A stretch of DNA of 64,000 nucleotides from Cyanoderma ruficeps (taxonomy: Eukaryota > Chordata > Aves > Passeriformes > Timaliidae), in NCBI GenBank assembly GCA_008694505.1, contig VZDJ01000033.1, forward strand, positions 2,698,699 to 2,762,698, written 5' to 3'. Positions 1 through 14,654 of the stretch are shown here, piece by piece. A program made the position numbers and the translations under genes. The notes under the pieces were generated by a model. The model worked only from the letters and a program-made list of their open reading frames with translations. It did not search any database and was not told the origin of the DNA. Position 1 is the first letter of the stretch, and every line of letters starts with the position of its first letter.

Positions 1-162
1 AACCTGTGCATCTCCAGCCCGCTCGGGGCTGCCTGAAGAGGCAGATCCCTGCCTTGGATCCCCCCACCCAGGGCCAAAAAAAACAACTGCAACACTCTGA
101 GACTTCTAGCCGGGTAACAGTTTGTATGAAACAAATAGATACATACTTACTTACTGTCTTAT

Positions 163-223
163 TGGTGCTTTGTGTGGTGCTTTTTGGTGCTTTGGAATTG
201 TACTGTCTGAATTTTGGTGCTTT
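163..223. repeat. Short TGGTGCTTT direct repeat, four copies
   Basis: The 9-mer TGGTGCTTT starts at 163, 175, 185 and 215. The spacing is irregular (12, 10 and 30 bases), so this is local simple-sequence expansion and not a regular array. Confidence 0.6.
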
Positions 224-1152
224 TGAAACCTACGATACAAACTCTCAAGGAAACAAAACTTGCAATTTACAACATGGAATGGAGATGTCTGGAGGGTTCT
301 GTTAATTCATTTTCATTGCTTGTTTATATTGTTCAGCACTCTCAAGTGGACTTGTATTTAAAAAAATATCCCTGAGAACTGGCAAAAGGGTCATTGAAAA
401 GCAGATTTTAGGAAGTTCTGATTATGCTCAATAAGACTGGTGAATGCTCTAAAAGTTTTCACAAGCATTTCTTATTTTTAGCTTCTTCCATTCCTACCCC
501 TTTCTTCACCATCCAGGAGTTCTCATACTTTTCCTTCTTATTTTTTCCACAAGCTCAAAATGCCATCTCTTTAGGCCTTATTGTCTCCTTCATCAAAAGT
601 TTTCAAAAATATATGTTTTGATCAAACACTTTGGGGGGCAAACACATTTCAAAGGGTGACATGCAGAAAAAGAAATGTGCAAACACCTTCTGATTTTTTG
701 AGAACCTCACTGACCCATCAACCATATGAAAACAACTCAGAGTGTTATTACACCTCAAACTTGCCCTTTCTCAGGAGTGGACACATTCCCTTTTTATATG
801 AGTTTAATTTCTGTATGGGACACGTGCTTTCCTCTAATGTAAAGTCTCTCACAGGTATCTTTGCCAGGTACACAAAAGCCTCTGAAAACAGCAGCCCATG
901 TGGACACCAGCTGTGGCACAGTTCAAATGCACATCAGACATGATTTATTCCTCCACAGAACTATTCCTTTTGATTCTGTTTTATGGGCATCAGGAGTATT
1001 TTCACTCAGCATTGCTCCTTTGTGCACAGCTAGCACAATGATACACAGGGGCTGTTAGCAGGCACTTGGCTTGGCTCTTAATGCCAAAACACAACATGAT
1101 AAAAATAAGTCCTACATGGAGTTAATTAACCAGGCAAAATAATAGTTCATAG

Positions 1153-1180
1153 ACTTTCAATCATAGTGAGGATTGAAAGT
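1153..1180. repeat. Perfect 10-bp inverted repeat
   Basis: ACTTTCAATC at 1153-1162 pairs perfectly with GATTGAAAGT at 1171-1180 across an 8-base loop. Function unknown. A stem this short can occur by chance in AT-rich DNA. Confidence 0.7.
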
Positions 1181-4100
1181 GTGTGACAGAAAACACGGTA
1201 AGAATTTCATAATGATCCCTAACATCCAAAAGCCAGGAATTACAAAATTAAAGACAGGTAATTAAACAGATTTTGGAAGGCATCACTGTGTCATAAATAG
1301 CTCAACTCTACCCTTTTACTACAATCTATGAGGAGTTTGTTACTTTTGTGACTTATTTTAATGATGCAAATCTTCAGCTGCATCTTTGCTGAATATTGTT
1401 GAGAGCACTGTAATACTCTCCTGTAGTGAGGAGAGACCCTTCCCAGACCTGCAGGTCGCCAGCAGCTGTTCTGGCAAACTGAACACCTTCTCTGCTTTTA
1501 TGGAGCTCTGAGCCACCACCAGCCTCTACAAACAAAACTGGCAAATCGTTTTGGTAGAAGTTAACAAGAAAAATCCAACATAGAACTAGTTTGCTCCACC
1601 CCCAAATTCAAGATAAGTAAACTGCAGCAGATAAATGTGTAACATCATTCAGTCTGGTAGCAGTAGAATATTTGACAATTCCCAGAGAGTGTCATGGAAT
1701 ACTACATTTGATATCCCCCTGTATTTGCCAGAATCAGGAGTAAGAACCACAGCACTTAGAAAAGGAAGCCAATTTGTCACTGATCTATTGCTGTTTATTT
1801 GATGCCAACACTTTGCAAAAGACAAGAGTAGTCAGGTTAATTCAGTGCTGTGAAGAAAGAAAAATAATGTTATAATTTTCATATATTAAACAAAAAAAAT
1901 CTACAATTTATGCTTCCTTTGTCATTTGTTCACTACTAAAGTGAATGAGTATATTTGATCTTATTTATTAAAATAACCAAGCCTCTTTTCTGCTTATTTC
2001 TCCAGACACCTCAACAAAAAATGACTTCAAGCAGGAGGAAGTCAGGAGCACTGCAGAATCTGCTGCTGACAGATCCCAGCTTATACTGCCTATGTTCCAG
2101 TCCCCTGGGAACCAGGTAGGAGGACTCCTGCAGGAGCCACCCCAAAATTATTTGCTTCACTTCAGGTGTCTGGCTGCAAAAATTAGGATTATTTCCTAGA
2201 ATGTGGAAGGGGAAAAAGAAAAGATGAATATTTTTCTATTTCTAAGTTTTAAGCATGTTTCAAATAACTGGTACTTCTCATTAACAGTGCATTGATTTTT
2301 GCACGATGGAACCATTTAATTTTGGCTGAACAAACCTGCAAGGACTTTTCTGTTGCTGTTTTTTCTTTAAAATTATGTCCTGTTGTGAGTGAGGGCTACA
2401 TTCCAGAATCCAGGGGTATGATCAGTGACCTTTTAGGCAGGATAAATGTAGGAAAGACAGGTTTCTCTGTGGAATAGCTTTAGGATCGTGGCCAGAATGA
2501 ACTCCTCAGCCAAGTGCAACCTGGGAGGGACTAGATGCTGAGTAAAGCAACTGTCTTTGTTTAATTTCTCCTGTGCCCAAGGAAAAGGACCTTTGTGTGT
2601 TCTTTGGAAAAGAAAAGGGCTACATCAGAGTAATTCACCACTTCATTCTCCATTTCTCCTAATGGAAAACAGCTGACAAGATTCCAATACAGACCACTTA
2701 CTCAGGTCAAACCTAAAAGCTCTATTCTTGATGTTTAATTCCACAGGAGGAGGTGTTCTGGGGATGTAAGGTGGATGGGGTAGAAATGGGAAAGAGGCTT
2801 AAGTTTGCAAGGGATGAGATTTGAGAGATTCAGGGAAATGGCTTTGTTAAAAATGCTCTGTGCCCTGACTCTGGAAAGCCTTTAAATACCTGTTTAATGT
2901 TAACCAGCTGTTAACCAGCTGTGCAGGTCTCACAGGAGGGTCCCTCTGCTCTTCTCTTGCTCTCTGTTTCTGTCCCCACCACTGTCCCCACTCTGCTCTG
3001 GACCCAAGCTGAGGCAGGAAGGCATCAAGTGTCATTCCATCCTGGAGCAGCAGCACGTTGGAGTTCTCATGGACCAGACTGTGCTTAGTGCAGATACAAA
3101 CTCCAGCAAATCCCAGCTATGAACTTTAGGAAATCTAGATTGTGTCTATGACAGATAAAAGTTCTCAGAAGATTAAAAGTTGGCCAAAGGTGGGATAGTC
3201 CTTGGTAGGACAACAAAAAGCTGTGTCGGTGACAGCAAGGTATCATCCATGCCCTGTTCCCAGAATTGCTGAAAAAGCTGTAAGGATCCTTGCCATGAAG
3301 GCAAACTGTTCTTTTCTTCCATAGCCACATTTTTGGCCACAACTGAAAAAGAGTTAGTTGAAACTGCAAAAGAAATCTCTGGAATGTGAATTGGGCCAAA
3401 TGGCATTCAACCTCAGTGGCCTCGACTTGGAAACGTTGTAAGGAGTTGAAAAATAAAGATTTATATTGGGATGTGCCAGAGAATGTTCATTTTGTGTCTG
3501 TGCATGTACAGACCCCCACACATCTGTATTATATACAGATGTGCTACAGGGCTACTGCATCACTGAAGATTTCTGAAACAGAAATATCCCCAAATAATTA
3601 TGTACGCCGACAGTAAGATTGTAAGAAGGCAAGTTGGACATTTCAAGGATGTTAAAATTGTAGCAAAAAATGTTCAGAGTGGCTGTGAAGTTAAATGGGT
3701 AGTTGCTATTTACAAATATGATGATTACATACTGTTACCATGGGAACTTGAGATGGAAAATCAAAAGTGAGTTTAGCTTCATGTTGAAAGTGCCCTGATT
3801 GGGAGGAGAACAATAGCTGACATTCCTCTAGCAGGAGACTAATCGCCCCTCCTGAAGAATGTACAGTATGTTTTGGTGTATTTTTAGCTACTGTGCAAAA
3901 TTTTAAACCTGCAACCAACTGAAGATAAAGCTTGGAAAAGAGACACATTCTTGTTAGATTCATAGCACAGTATGATTTATTCTTTTTCCTGCGCTGTTTA
4001 CTGAAACACTCACTGTTCAACATTTGCTCTTCTCAGACTTCTTCAAGTGATTTTGGGTCCCAACTAAGTCCATGGCCTGGTAATTCTCCCCAAGTACATT

Positions 4101-6476
4101 TTTTCATTATCTGTGTTTCTGCTTTGACAAGATAATGAGCGAAACATGCTCTAAGGATGTGACTCATTTCCATCAAAATGAGCTTCCAGAGAACCATGAA
4201 AGAGGCAGGGAGATGACAACTGGCCCAGGACATTTTTAGGACAATTCTAAATGTGAATCAATTGCTGGTTAATAAAATAATATATATAATAATAACTGAG
4301 CAGGTTATTCCTAAATAAAATTTGTACCTCAGTGAGATTGCAGCGAGCACTAAGGCTGGCAGTCAGAAGACTGCACAGATGGTAGCATGTGTCTGTCTCT
4401 GGGGAATCATTCTGGTGCTGAAAAAGCCCTTGTGAGCCAGATGCTCAGAGCCAGGGAAGTGTTTGCTGACAGGCACTGCTGCACCTGGCAGCGCTGTGTT
4501 GGGTCTGAGTGCAGCCAGGTACCTGCACACCAGTGGAGCTGGGATATTCAGTGTGCCACACCTGGACATCAGGGAGTGCAAGGCCTCCTTACCAAGGGTT
4601 GGAAGTTCATTAAAGATGTGGTTCAAAGAAGGGCAGCAGACCAAGAGCTGCAGGCATCTGGATGGACACTGAAACTTTAGGATGAGTCTTTCGATTTCTT
4701 TGATAATACCTTTTCTTCTTTATACACTTAAGTTTGTTCCTTTTGTTACCTACACCAGCTGACAGGCCAGTAGTTCATTCTATATGGACACACAGAGTCT
4801 AATTTACAGCAGTTGCAATTCTTGCCTATTTAATGGTAAGTGTTGTATTTGCTACATGGAAACAACATTTGCAGAGCTGCTGAACTTGGATTTTTTTTCT
4901 TTTGGGGGACAAACTCCTTTCCAAAAGCTGTGCTATTTGACAACTGAACGCCTTTGGCTTTCTCACTTTTCACAGTGTTTTTAAAGTTCTTCCAAATTAT
5001 TAACATGAATAACAGTGAGGCATTGCAGTGAGACACCTTCAGATGGTAATGATTCTACACTTCTGCTCTGGTGGATACCTGTCTCACTCCAATACACATT
5101 TGAAGCACTTTAATGCAGAAACATCCTCTAAGATGGATGAGAGTTTCTAGTCCAAGTGCTTAAAATGGAAGAGATGGAAGTCATGAGTAGTTATTGTGGA
5201 AAAGCAAATGACAATTATCTGCCAGCATTTCCACGATATTTTCAAGAGGAAGTGAACATTCAGTGTTCTTTGCACCTCCTTTGTGCAGTGATTTCCACTT
5301 GCTGATCAATATATTCCATATAAAGTTCAGGGAATCCACCTAAGTGCTGACTCTTACATGACAGTAACAAGGCCCTACACAGAACTGTTTTCTTCCAAAA
5401 CTGCTGCCAGAATTTTACTAGAATTAAGAGAACATGATAGTCACTGAAATGACTAAACAGCTCTTCCTTGTGTTCTATTTCTGTCAGCCTTGTACCTAAA
5501 ACTTTCTTTGCTCCCCGGTGCTGGCAGGGCTGGTGGCATGCATGGACAAGCCTCTGTTCTCCTAACACCATTCCCAACACCTGATTCCCAAGGGATCACT
5601 TAATGGCTGGGGTTGGTCCCAGGGCAGAAATGTAAGCAAGCACTTGGAAACTGAACTTAGCTTAGTCTGGCTTGAACAATATTGAATATATTTCCCTTTT
5701 CAGTGCAAAGCTTGAACCACCAAATCTCGTTTTTAATTACCAATCTCACGTTCCCCAATGTGAATGCCCGCCTTATCAGGTGGAGCATGTCCCCCACACC
5801 ACATTCTGCATTGCCTTTTTCTTACTGTTGAGCAATACCCAGGGAAGTACTAGATATTGAAACTCCATTCAGTAGGGGTATTTTTCATTTTGTGTTCAGG
5901 TCCAGAAAACATTTTTTTGATGAAGTTAGGCTACCCTTAGTGAAATAGCTCATGTTTCATAGCCCCCTACCACAGGAAAATGCAGTGCTCAGTTATGTCT
6001 TTGTTTACCATGTGCTATTTTGTGTTGGGGCAGTTTAGTGAACAAGCAGAGAGGGACACTTCACTGAGACTGATCCAGAAGACATTAATTACATAAAAAT
6101 ACTGTGTTGATTGTCTTGATATAAGCAATGTTTTCAACTGCATTCTCTGATATTTGATGTTAAACTACCACACAGAGCTAAGAATATTTCCAGTTTTCAT
6201 GGTGCCTTGGATTTCACACTTCAACTTCTGAATTTGCTAACAGATATGTTAAACATCTCAAGCAGAAACTCTTCCTACAGCTATGGAGCTAAGTAGTGCC
6301 TAGAGTACAATTCACTGTACCAAGTAAAATATGTCACATTGCAAGATAAAAACAGAACATTCCTGCTTTTCCAGAGGTTTCATGTGAATAACTAACGTGT
6401 AAAGTCTGCAGTTGCAACCAGAAAGCTTCTGTATCAATCAAGGCTTTTTATGCCTTTTCAAACCTCTGGAGTATGT

Positions 6477-6543
6477 NNNNNNNNNNNNNNNNNNNNNNNN
6501 NNNNNNNNNNNNNNNNNNNNNNNNNNNNNNNNNNNNNNNNNNN
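6477..6543. other. Assembly gap (67 N)
   Basis: A run of 67 Ns followed by a T tract. The size may be estimated, so any feature spanning it is uncertain. Confidence 0.99.
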
Positions 6544-8848
6544 TTTTTTTTATTCTGGGATATCCAGACTTTGTAAACTGCTTTTGGCATGAAAGTAGTA
6601 CTTGACTTCCATAAATTGAATTCTGGACTAGGTGACTCTTTGGTTGCTCTATCAGAATTGCTTTGCTGGTGGGCTGATGGTATGTGTCAACCCTACCTGT
6701 CTCTAATAAAATTTTACTTTTCAGCATAGGTAGTTTACAGGACTTAACAGCTGTTCTCTTTCTACAAAGTCAGCTTTCTAAAATTATAAGGCTGGATGCT
6801 GAACTTTAGATGAACCTATTTCACTTGCTTTTCCTACTATCAGTCTAAGAATGTATCTACTCACAAAAAATGTTACAAATATTAACTTCATCATACAATG
6901 GTAAGACTTAAATTTGATAAAAAAACAATCAGATTAAGACAATTCTATAGCACCACATATTGATGGAATGTGGCTTACGAATATCAATAAACTTCTTTAA
7001 ACAGTTTACTAAGAAACTGAAGGCATTCAATCCAGTGAAAATGGACACAATAAGCTATTCACAGCTCTGTATTGTCTTGCCCTTCAGAGCCTTGCATTTG
7101 GGCACAGGGACAATGCTTGGTGTGGAATCTGTGTTACTTGATGTTTCTTAATGACTATATAAAGCTCTTCTAAACTGGATTAAGTCTGGTATTCTTTCTA
7201 ACATCCTTCCTCCCTCATGTAACCCACACCTGAGAAGGGGCATAGGACACAGCTCTGAAACGTCTCTGTGAAACTTCAGTTTCGTTTGAAAAGGAAAAAA
7301 AATTAAACAGAACAAATTAATAACTCTGAGTATCATGAGCTCCCTGCATTTCTGCAAGTATCCAGAAAATACCAGATACACCCTTTCTAAACAAGCTCTG
7401 GGTTTGTGACCTTGTGGTACAAGTCTGATCAGTTCCATGGAATTTCCCCTGCACTTTCCTCCCAGTTCAGCTGGCTGACCTCAGCCTCGCAGGTTCTTTT
7501 CTCTGCCAGTGCACAGACTTTCCGCAGCAAAGACAAAGAACAAAACAAACCTTTCCAAAGTGAGATCCTCATGACAGACACAGTGGCTGCAGCCCCTTGG
7601 TTGGTGCTTCCATCCAGCCCCTGTTCTGCAGGCAGCAGCTGCACTCCTGTGCCCACATCTGCAGCCCTGGGAGCAGCTCCAGGCCATGGCAGGGCACAAA
7701 CTGATGGAACCATCCAGGGCTGCAGGGTGAAGAGACCATGCAAATACCCTGATGCTACAGGCACCTTGCAGGGCTTTAATGAAGCACAGACTGAAGCAGG
7801 TACAGGTTTCAAAGTGAGCCAAAATACAAGACTAAATAGCCAATTATCTCCCTAAACAATAACTTTGAAAGAAGTCCAAAGCAAATACGGACAAGCTACT
7901 GATAAGCACATATTGGTACGCTGCATATCCTCTGGGGGTTGTATTTCCACAAGTTTTCTATTTGTGTAGTCAGGCATTTCTGAAGCCTTGCTGGCTCATA
8001 ACAGCCACGTCTCACCAGAGTGAGAGCTCCAGCAGTGAGAACCTTTCTCTGCACCAGCGAGTCCTGATGGGCTTTGTTCCACTGGATCTGTTCTTCCTGG
8101 GAAAAGGAGCTTTTAAAGGAACCAGTAACATCCTCTCAGCTGCAGCAAGCATCTTCCATATCCATGCTGCTTTCACAGCACTGCATGTGACGAGTGCTGG
8201 AGGATGTAAATCAAAAGATAATTCTCCTCAGCTGTCCCCATCCCCTTGAAAGCTCTGTTTATCCCCTGGTGAACTGAGTGCACTCAGTGTATCACGGACA
8301 TGAGAATAATTAGGCTACTGTCTCCATCCCTGCAGCGTGTACCTCGCTCCGTGCCAGTCCTGTCAGCTGAGGCTGGCAGAGATGATTCCAGCAGTGATGT
8401 TGTTTCCTTCAGGCTCGTGGTATAAAGAGTGACACCAGGAACCAGATACTCCCTTCTTCCCTATCTGGCAGTCTTTTGATCCAAGTACAAATGGGAGTCC
8501 TATTACAACTTGGCATCGTTTTTGCCTCCATTTTGTGTGAAACCAAAGAGCTCCCAGGAGGTCAATGAAGGTTTCTGATGAGAGCAAGTGCATGGAGGAA
8601 AACAGAAAAAATCCACTTGCAATTAATGGGGATGTCTGTGCTGTATTTCTGTTACAGTTACATTAGTTGTGGAGATGATGTGTTTTATTCCCACACGTAC
8701 TTCATGAAAGAAATATAAAAAAAGCTGACAAGTTCCTAAGCAAATCATTGGGAATGCTTTATATTTTCTCCTAAGGAAAGGGCTTTGCTGTAGCTCCTCT
8801 AAGCAGCTCCTTCTGTCATCATTGGCCTTGAATTCTGAGCACAAAGGG

Positions 8849-8894
8849 CAGAGGTGAGAGCATTAATGGCACAGAGGTGAGAGCATTATTGCCA
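8849..8894. repeat. 23-bp tandem duplication
   Basis: Two adjacent copies of a 23-bp unit beginning CAGAGGTGAGAGCATTA (8849-8871 and 8872-8894) differ at only two positions near their ends, which suggests a recent local duplication. Confidence 0.75.
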
Positions 8895-11800
8895 TGCAGA
8901 GGTTTGACTGATACAAACAGAAGGAAGATGCAAAGCACTTGGCACTCAGCTGGGCAATGGCAGCAGCCAGGCCTCAGATGGAAGTCTCCAGGATTATTAT
9001 AGTGCACAAGTGCTAGGAAATTCAACTCAGCAAAAGGAAAGCACGTGAGACATCAAAGGTGATTATGTACTTTCAAAGGGTAATACAAGTATTGAAGCCT
9101 TCCAGCATTTTTTAATGTACCTGTGCTTTTACTGGGACAAGCATTATTTAGGTTATTGGGCAGAACTCTGTGCTACTGCAAAGCAATGCAATATTAATGA
9201 GTATTATACATAGTTCTACACCCTTCCCTCTCCCCCAAGGAAAGAGCAGGCAGATCTTTACCCAAGCTCTGGAGAAATGACACAGGAGTGAGGGTTGGAG
9301 GCACTGTTCAGGTTGAAGCCAAACCTGTCTTTGAGTCAGAGTGACTGCATGAACCCCCATGCTCAGCAATCCTCTTGAACCACATTTTCCAAACATTCCC
9401 AGATACAAACCCTAGATCCAGGATGTTTCTACTCAGTGCTAAACTCTTCACATACCTACATTAGGAGAAGGATCACTTCAGGGTTTCTGTTTATTCAGTG
9501 GCACCCCTAAAAAGTGAAGTTGAAAAGAAGAACACTCCTAAAGAACTGAAGCTGAGATGGCGGGAAGCAGTCTCTGGAAAGGCCTTTCTGTCACCCAGAG
9601 GGAACCTAAAACAAGTAATCTGTCCCAGTGCTTAAATGAAGTGTCTGAAGTTTGATGGGATGAATTGGTACCATATAAGTGTTTGAAAAGTGCCTCAGAA
9701 AATTAAGAAGCAGGATGATGCACTTCCTTGGATTATTTATAACATTCATTCCTAACTGCTTCTTTAGGCACCCAATAAATAGGTGATCTACACTTCCAGC
9801 TACACAAATAGGGACAGCCTGAGGAAGCTTCCAGGAAATCCTATTACACATTATAACTTGGCTGGCTTCATTTAGCAGTGGAATTACCACATTACAGGGG
9901 CTCAGTGGCTGGCAAAGCAAAGGGCACCATGAAGGGACTCAGAAATGAAATGTTTCCAGATTAGTGATTTTCATGGATTCATTGAATTCAAAACCAAAAA
10001 CACACTCAGTGCATCTGAATTGTCACATGCTGAGTCCACTACATGTTCACACGGGTATGCAGCATGTTTCCCTTCACCTTTAGAGCATACCTTCCAGAAA
10101 GCTGGCCCACTTTGAATTTAAAACTTGAAAGAATGACCAGGGAGCAGAAGCAGTTTATTTCAGGAATTACTCACTATGCTACTGCATCAAAACCACCAAT
10201 TAAAATACTTCCCCTGCAATGCCAGAATCTCAACACTGATCTAAGGGCTTTCAGGTTGTGCCATGCAGAATTTTCTTTAGAGGTAGAATACTAACATTTC
10301 AAAGCCTCATTAGTTAGATACAAATACCTCAGAGCTCCAGAAAAGTTAGAGTAGATGTATAGAGTATACACTGATGTGTTTGTTGTAAATGCTGTTGTAA
10401 AATAATGGATACCTGGACTTTCTTATTGGTTTCAGGTCTCTGAGGAGTTGCCACACGCCAGTTGACAGAAGCCAATCCTTGCTGAACATGAGGGCTGGGG
10501 ACATGGGGTTTTTTTTCCTGCACTGGCCCAATGCTTTGATTCAGCACTGACACCTATCAATTTGAACAGTCCCAGCAGAGTGCCCGAAGTAAACACTTCT
10601 TAAATGCTGAATTAGGACTGCTGAATCTCAAATTGGGTTAATTCTGAGGGAACATGAACTCTCTTAATATGCCTCAAACTTTATAAATGCTTGTTCTCCA
10701 GTAATTTTTTTCTCTTACTCCTATTGCAGTAGGGCCTGGCTGAGACCAAACCCCAGTGTGTAGGGGACCACACAAAACACAGCAGGAAAAATTCATGTCC
10801 CACAGATCTTAACATTTTTCTGAAGGTTTGTGACGTTTTTAGAGTCGAGGGACACTTGAAAAAAGAATGTTTGAAAAATGCTGTTCATTTTTATGTCTTT
10901 GGCTGAAATAATTTCTTTGAAGACTTGGGTGTTGGTTGAATATTATGGTGGTTGGAAACCAGCCAGTGCACCCTGAAATACAGACACAGCTTTCAATAAA
11001 ACCACAGTGAAACCACAGTCCCTGAAATCACTCTATCTGCTTTTCTTGCTTGAATGGTTTTGGAAAACAGCTTTCAGCTTTGGAGCCAACTTATTAACCT
11101 GCTCAAAGTAAATAAACAGAGGTCGCAGAGATGGGCTGCATTAACCCTTTGTGTACAGCCCTGTTAAATAAGTTACTGGAGGAAGAGCTGCCTGTCTGTG
11201 TACACACATGGACATGCCCAAGCCTCTGCCCTTACTGTGACACAAACAGCAGAACCTTCCATTTCTGGTTTGTTGTTAGATCATGGGTCAAGTCATGTAA
11301 AGAGCTTTCAGTGTGTGCTCAGAAGCCTTTTCTATACAGATGAGGTTTTCAGCAATTGATCCACACACTGTTAAAATCAGTTGCATATTGGCTCCATGCC
11401 TGGAGCTTAATTGCTCCCATCACTGTTTTCTGGTGAATGCTTTCTGCAAGGTACACAGGAATTGTCAAGTAATTGTCTCCAAAGCTTTTGTATATGCAAA
11501 GAACATATGAGGTGGAGATTGTTATCCTCTGAGATTTACAAGCTACTGCAGAAACAGCACTCCAATAGTATTCTTCACTACATTCCAATGCTGGTCTGAC
11601 ACTTTAACATAGGGGAAATACCTTCATGTCCTTCAAATGGAAATCTTCACAATTTTCATTTTGTTTGCATTTTACAATTACCTGCAGACACTTCCACACC
11701 TGACAAAGTAAGGAAGTAAGAGAGAACATTTCTGCTCTGATTCAAATTCAATCTTAGCATAGTTTAGACTGCGAGACACTGTGCTGTCATGTTAGTGGCG

Positions 11801-14239
11801 AGGCAGAGAAGGGATGTTTCTTAGTTCAGCCTAGGCATTTACTTCCATCCTTTGTGCCTTTCTGGAAAAGACAAATCTGGGTACAGGCTGGAAGGGAACT
11901 ATCAAGAAGTGAGATTTATGTAAGGAACATTACAGCGTGATATGCAATCTGTAGCTGTGCTCAGATGAGTAAATTCTCCTGATTGCTTCCTCCGGTGCCC
12001 ACCTCCTTCAAACTCTACGAGTTGAATGCTGGTGCTAAATGTTGAATTCTCTGTTCTAACTCTTGCAGCCCACAGGTCTAGAAGGTCTTTGCTTCAATAT
12101 CTGTGTATGTGCAATATATCCGGTCCCAGAAGTGACAGAGTGGAGGTATCAAAACAACAAGAATAAATGAGAATGATCATTCAGAGACTTAAATACAAAG
12201 AGGTAGATGAAGAGAGACACTTGTGAGACACACTTCCATGCTGGCCTTTTCCTTGTCTGGCAGGAGATAATTTGCTCCTGGCTTGTGTTAGCAACAAGCA
12301 CTGGCAGTATGCTGGGTAGCAGCCCTGGCACTGCAATGTGGTCAGAGCACCTCAGTGGGAATACACAGCTTGGCAGAAATTATTCTTAGCAAAGAATTCT
12401 GAGTACCTGGCTTTGGGCATGTGAAATGCACTGCCCCTCTTATAAGGCCCTAGTTCTGAAAAATAACTGTTGGATTTCCTATGATACTTGGAAAAAAATA
12501 GAATACCTCAGCAGATCTCAGCTGTAAAATAAAATACCATCAGTCAAGCAGCTCTACTCCTAGCCATAGCTCCTGCTGCTTAATCAAAAGGCATGCAGAG
12601 CCTTCTGGGAGAGGCAGGTATTGGAGTCTGTCCCTAGGAAAAGCAGAAATCAAACATAAGCATGTCCCACACATATCAGTGTAGCACACAGCACACTAAT
12701 TCCCAGGAGGCAATGGAGATTCATCTTGCACTTTGTGTCAGTTCCAGTCTGACTACTGGAAGAGAAGAGAAAAAATATGGGCCTAATGCACAAGCCTCTG
12801 AAGACATGGTGATTTCTACTGACTGCAATGTTTGGCAGGTTGGGTTTGAGAGGGCAGATTCAATATGCATTTGAAGACAAATAGAACCAGGTCTTCAGAG
12901 TAAGATGAGGGAATTGACTTTTAACTTACCAGTTCCAGCAAGCTTCAAGAATGAAATCAGGCAAAACAGATGCCCCCTCACCAACAGTTCTTCCAAAGTC
13001 CAAATCACAAGCAGCATGTAACTGAAGATAAGGTTAAAAAATAGTCCTAGACCAAAATATGGATTGGGAGCTTCTCTGTTGGTGGCCATTGGACTGTGGC
13101 AGTCTGATGAGGGAACACAAATATTTGACATTTGGCAAGGGGAGGTGTAAATCCATTTCACCACAGTGGCACAGATTTTCTCGGTGACTGCATCTAATTC
13201 TTATTATCCCTGTGCTTTAGTCCCTCAGTGAAAATGAAGTGTAATTATTCTTTTGATCTCTTCTTTCCTTGACACGTCTTTCTTTTGGCTATGACTGTAA
13301 ATCTTCTCCTGTGTGCATGTAGCACTGTCTTTAAATGCTAAAGGAATAGCACAGCCAGTGTAAAGTAAAGGTGAGAGTCAAAGCTTAGATAATTCAGAGG
13401 AAATGCTCCCACTGATGCTGGCTGGCTGTCAGGCCCAAACACGGTTATTAATGGAAACAGAAATGTTTAGTACTGGGTTTTTCTTCTCTTCCTCTTCAGA
13501 ATGGCTGCAAAGAGACAGGAACTTTTCTGCAAGTTGCAAAGGATCTAACCCATCCCTGATAATCCCACGCCTTTCAAAACTGCCTGCAAATAAAAGCGAG
13601 ATCCAAAACTCTGTTCCTGCCAAACAGGCCACATCAGTGACAGTGAAATGGCTTTCTAGTGGCGTGACCTGCAGGGATGTCTGATAAGCATGTGGTCTTT
13701 CTCCTGCCAGTTTGTTTTTAATCAGCTCTGAACAATGGAAGCTGACAATGAAATCCCAGAGTCTCACCCAGAAAGTTCCTCAGCTTTTGGTTGGTCTTTT
13801 TGTTTGTCTGTTGCTCTCAGTGTACTCTGCAATCTGCTTCCAGAGAGCTACACTGGCCACCAGGAAGCTGCAGATGCCTCTCATTTGAACGTACCTCTCT
13901 GTGCTGTTTCCTCTGGAGTGAGTGTCTGAGGAGATCACTTTGTTGCAGAAATGAGGTGTCTGCAGTGCTCCACAAACCACAGGCCAGGAGGAGGCAAAGG
14001 AGAGCAAGCATGGTTTCAGTTAGAGCATCCTCTACCCTTGCCACAGCCAAGTCTCTCACCCTTGCCATCAGTATGCCAGAGTAATCCTCTTCAAGCCTTA
14101 GCTCACAGGTTTTTCTAAGAAAATACACTTTTCCTAAGGCATTTGAGTTCTTGAATTGCTCTGAAACTGTTCTCAGTTCTGTCAACTCATCTGATAGTCA
14201 CATTACCTTTAGCAAAATCCAGTTAAGGTTAATGGCAGC

Positions 14240-14654
14240 TGTGAAGACAAGAGGCACAGCCGTTCCTGCCTGTCTGCAGTCACTGTGTGCCTCCACGATC
14301 CCTGCTCAAGCAGGGTCATTCCACAGCATGTGGCATGGGATCGTGTCCAGAGGGGTCTGGATTATCCCCAGGGGGGGAGACTGCACCAGCTCTGGGCAAC
14401 CTGTTCCAGTGAACCAGCCCTGCACAGCAAGGAAGTTCTTCCTCATGTTCAGGTGGAGCTCCCTGTGCATCATTTTCTGCCCAATGCCTTTTGTCCTATT
14501 GCTTGGCACCACTGAGAAGAGCCTGGTTCCATCTTCTTGGCACCCCCTTTAGATGTTTACACACAGTAATGAGGTCCCCCCTCTCAGGGGTCTCTTCTTG
14601 AGGTTGAACAGACCCAAATTCCTCAACCTTTCCATGTAAGAGAAAGGGTCCAGT
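14240..14654 (-). mobile_element. CR1 LINE fragment, minus strand
   Basis: The plus strand reads like the reverse complement of a CR1 3' region. It contains CTGGGCAACCTGTTCCAGTG at about 14393-14412, then a block equivalent to the usual 'aagttcttcctcatgttcag' stretch, a 'aatgaggtcccccctctcag' stretch near 14567-14586, and 'ttgaggttgaacagacccaa' near 14598-14617. CR1 is the dominant LINE of birds and is usually truncated at its 5' end. No reverse transcriptase frame remains. The fragment ends directly at the solo LTR beginning at 14655. Boundaries are by eye and the subfamily is not determined. Confidence 0.75.

Larger units (their letters stand above)
1..14240. other. Non-coding stretch, no gene recognised
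   Basis: I see no recognisable gene, tRNA or rRNA in these 14 kb. The open frames are short (149 codons at most), overlap on both strands, and resemble no family I know. The base composition is ordinary AT-rich bird intergenic or intronic DNA. Small local structures are listed separately: a short TGGTGCTTT repeat, an inverted repeat near 1.15 kb, an assembly gap and a 23-bp tandem repeat. Distal regulatory elements or a far exon of another gene cannot be excluded by reading alone. Confidence 0.6.

Noticed and set aside
7406..7855. 149-codon ORF with opposing minus-strand ORFs
   Set aside because: Similar-length frames on both strands and no recognisable family; treated as chance.
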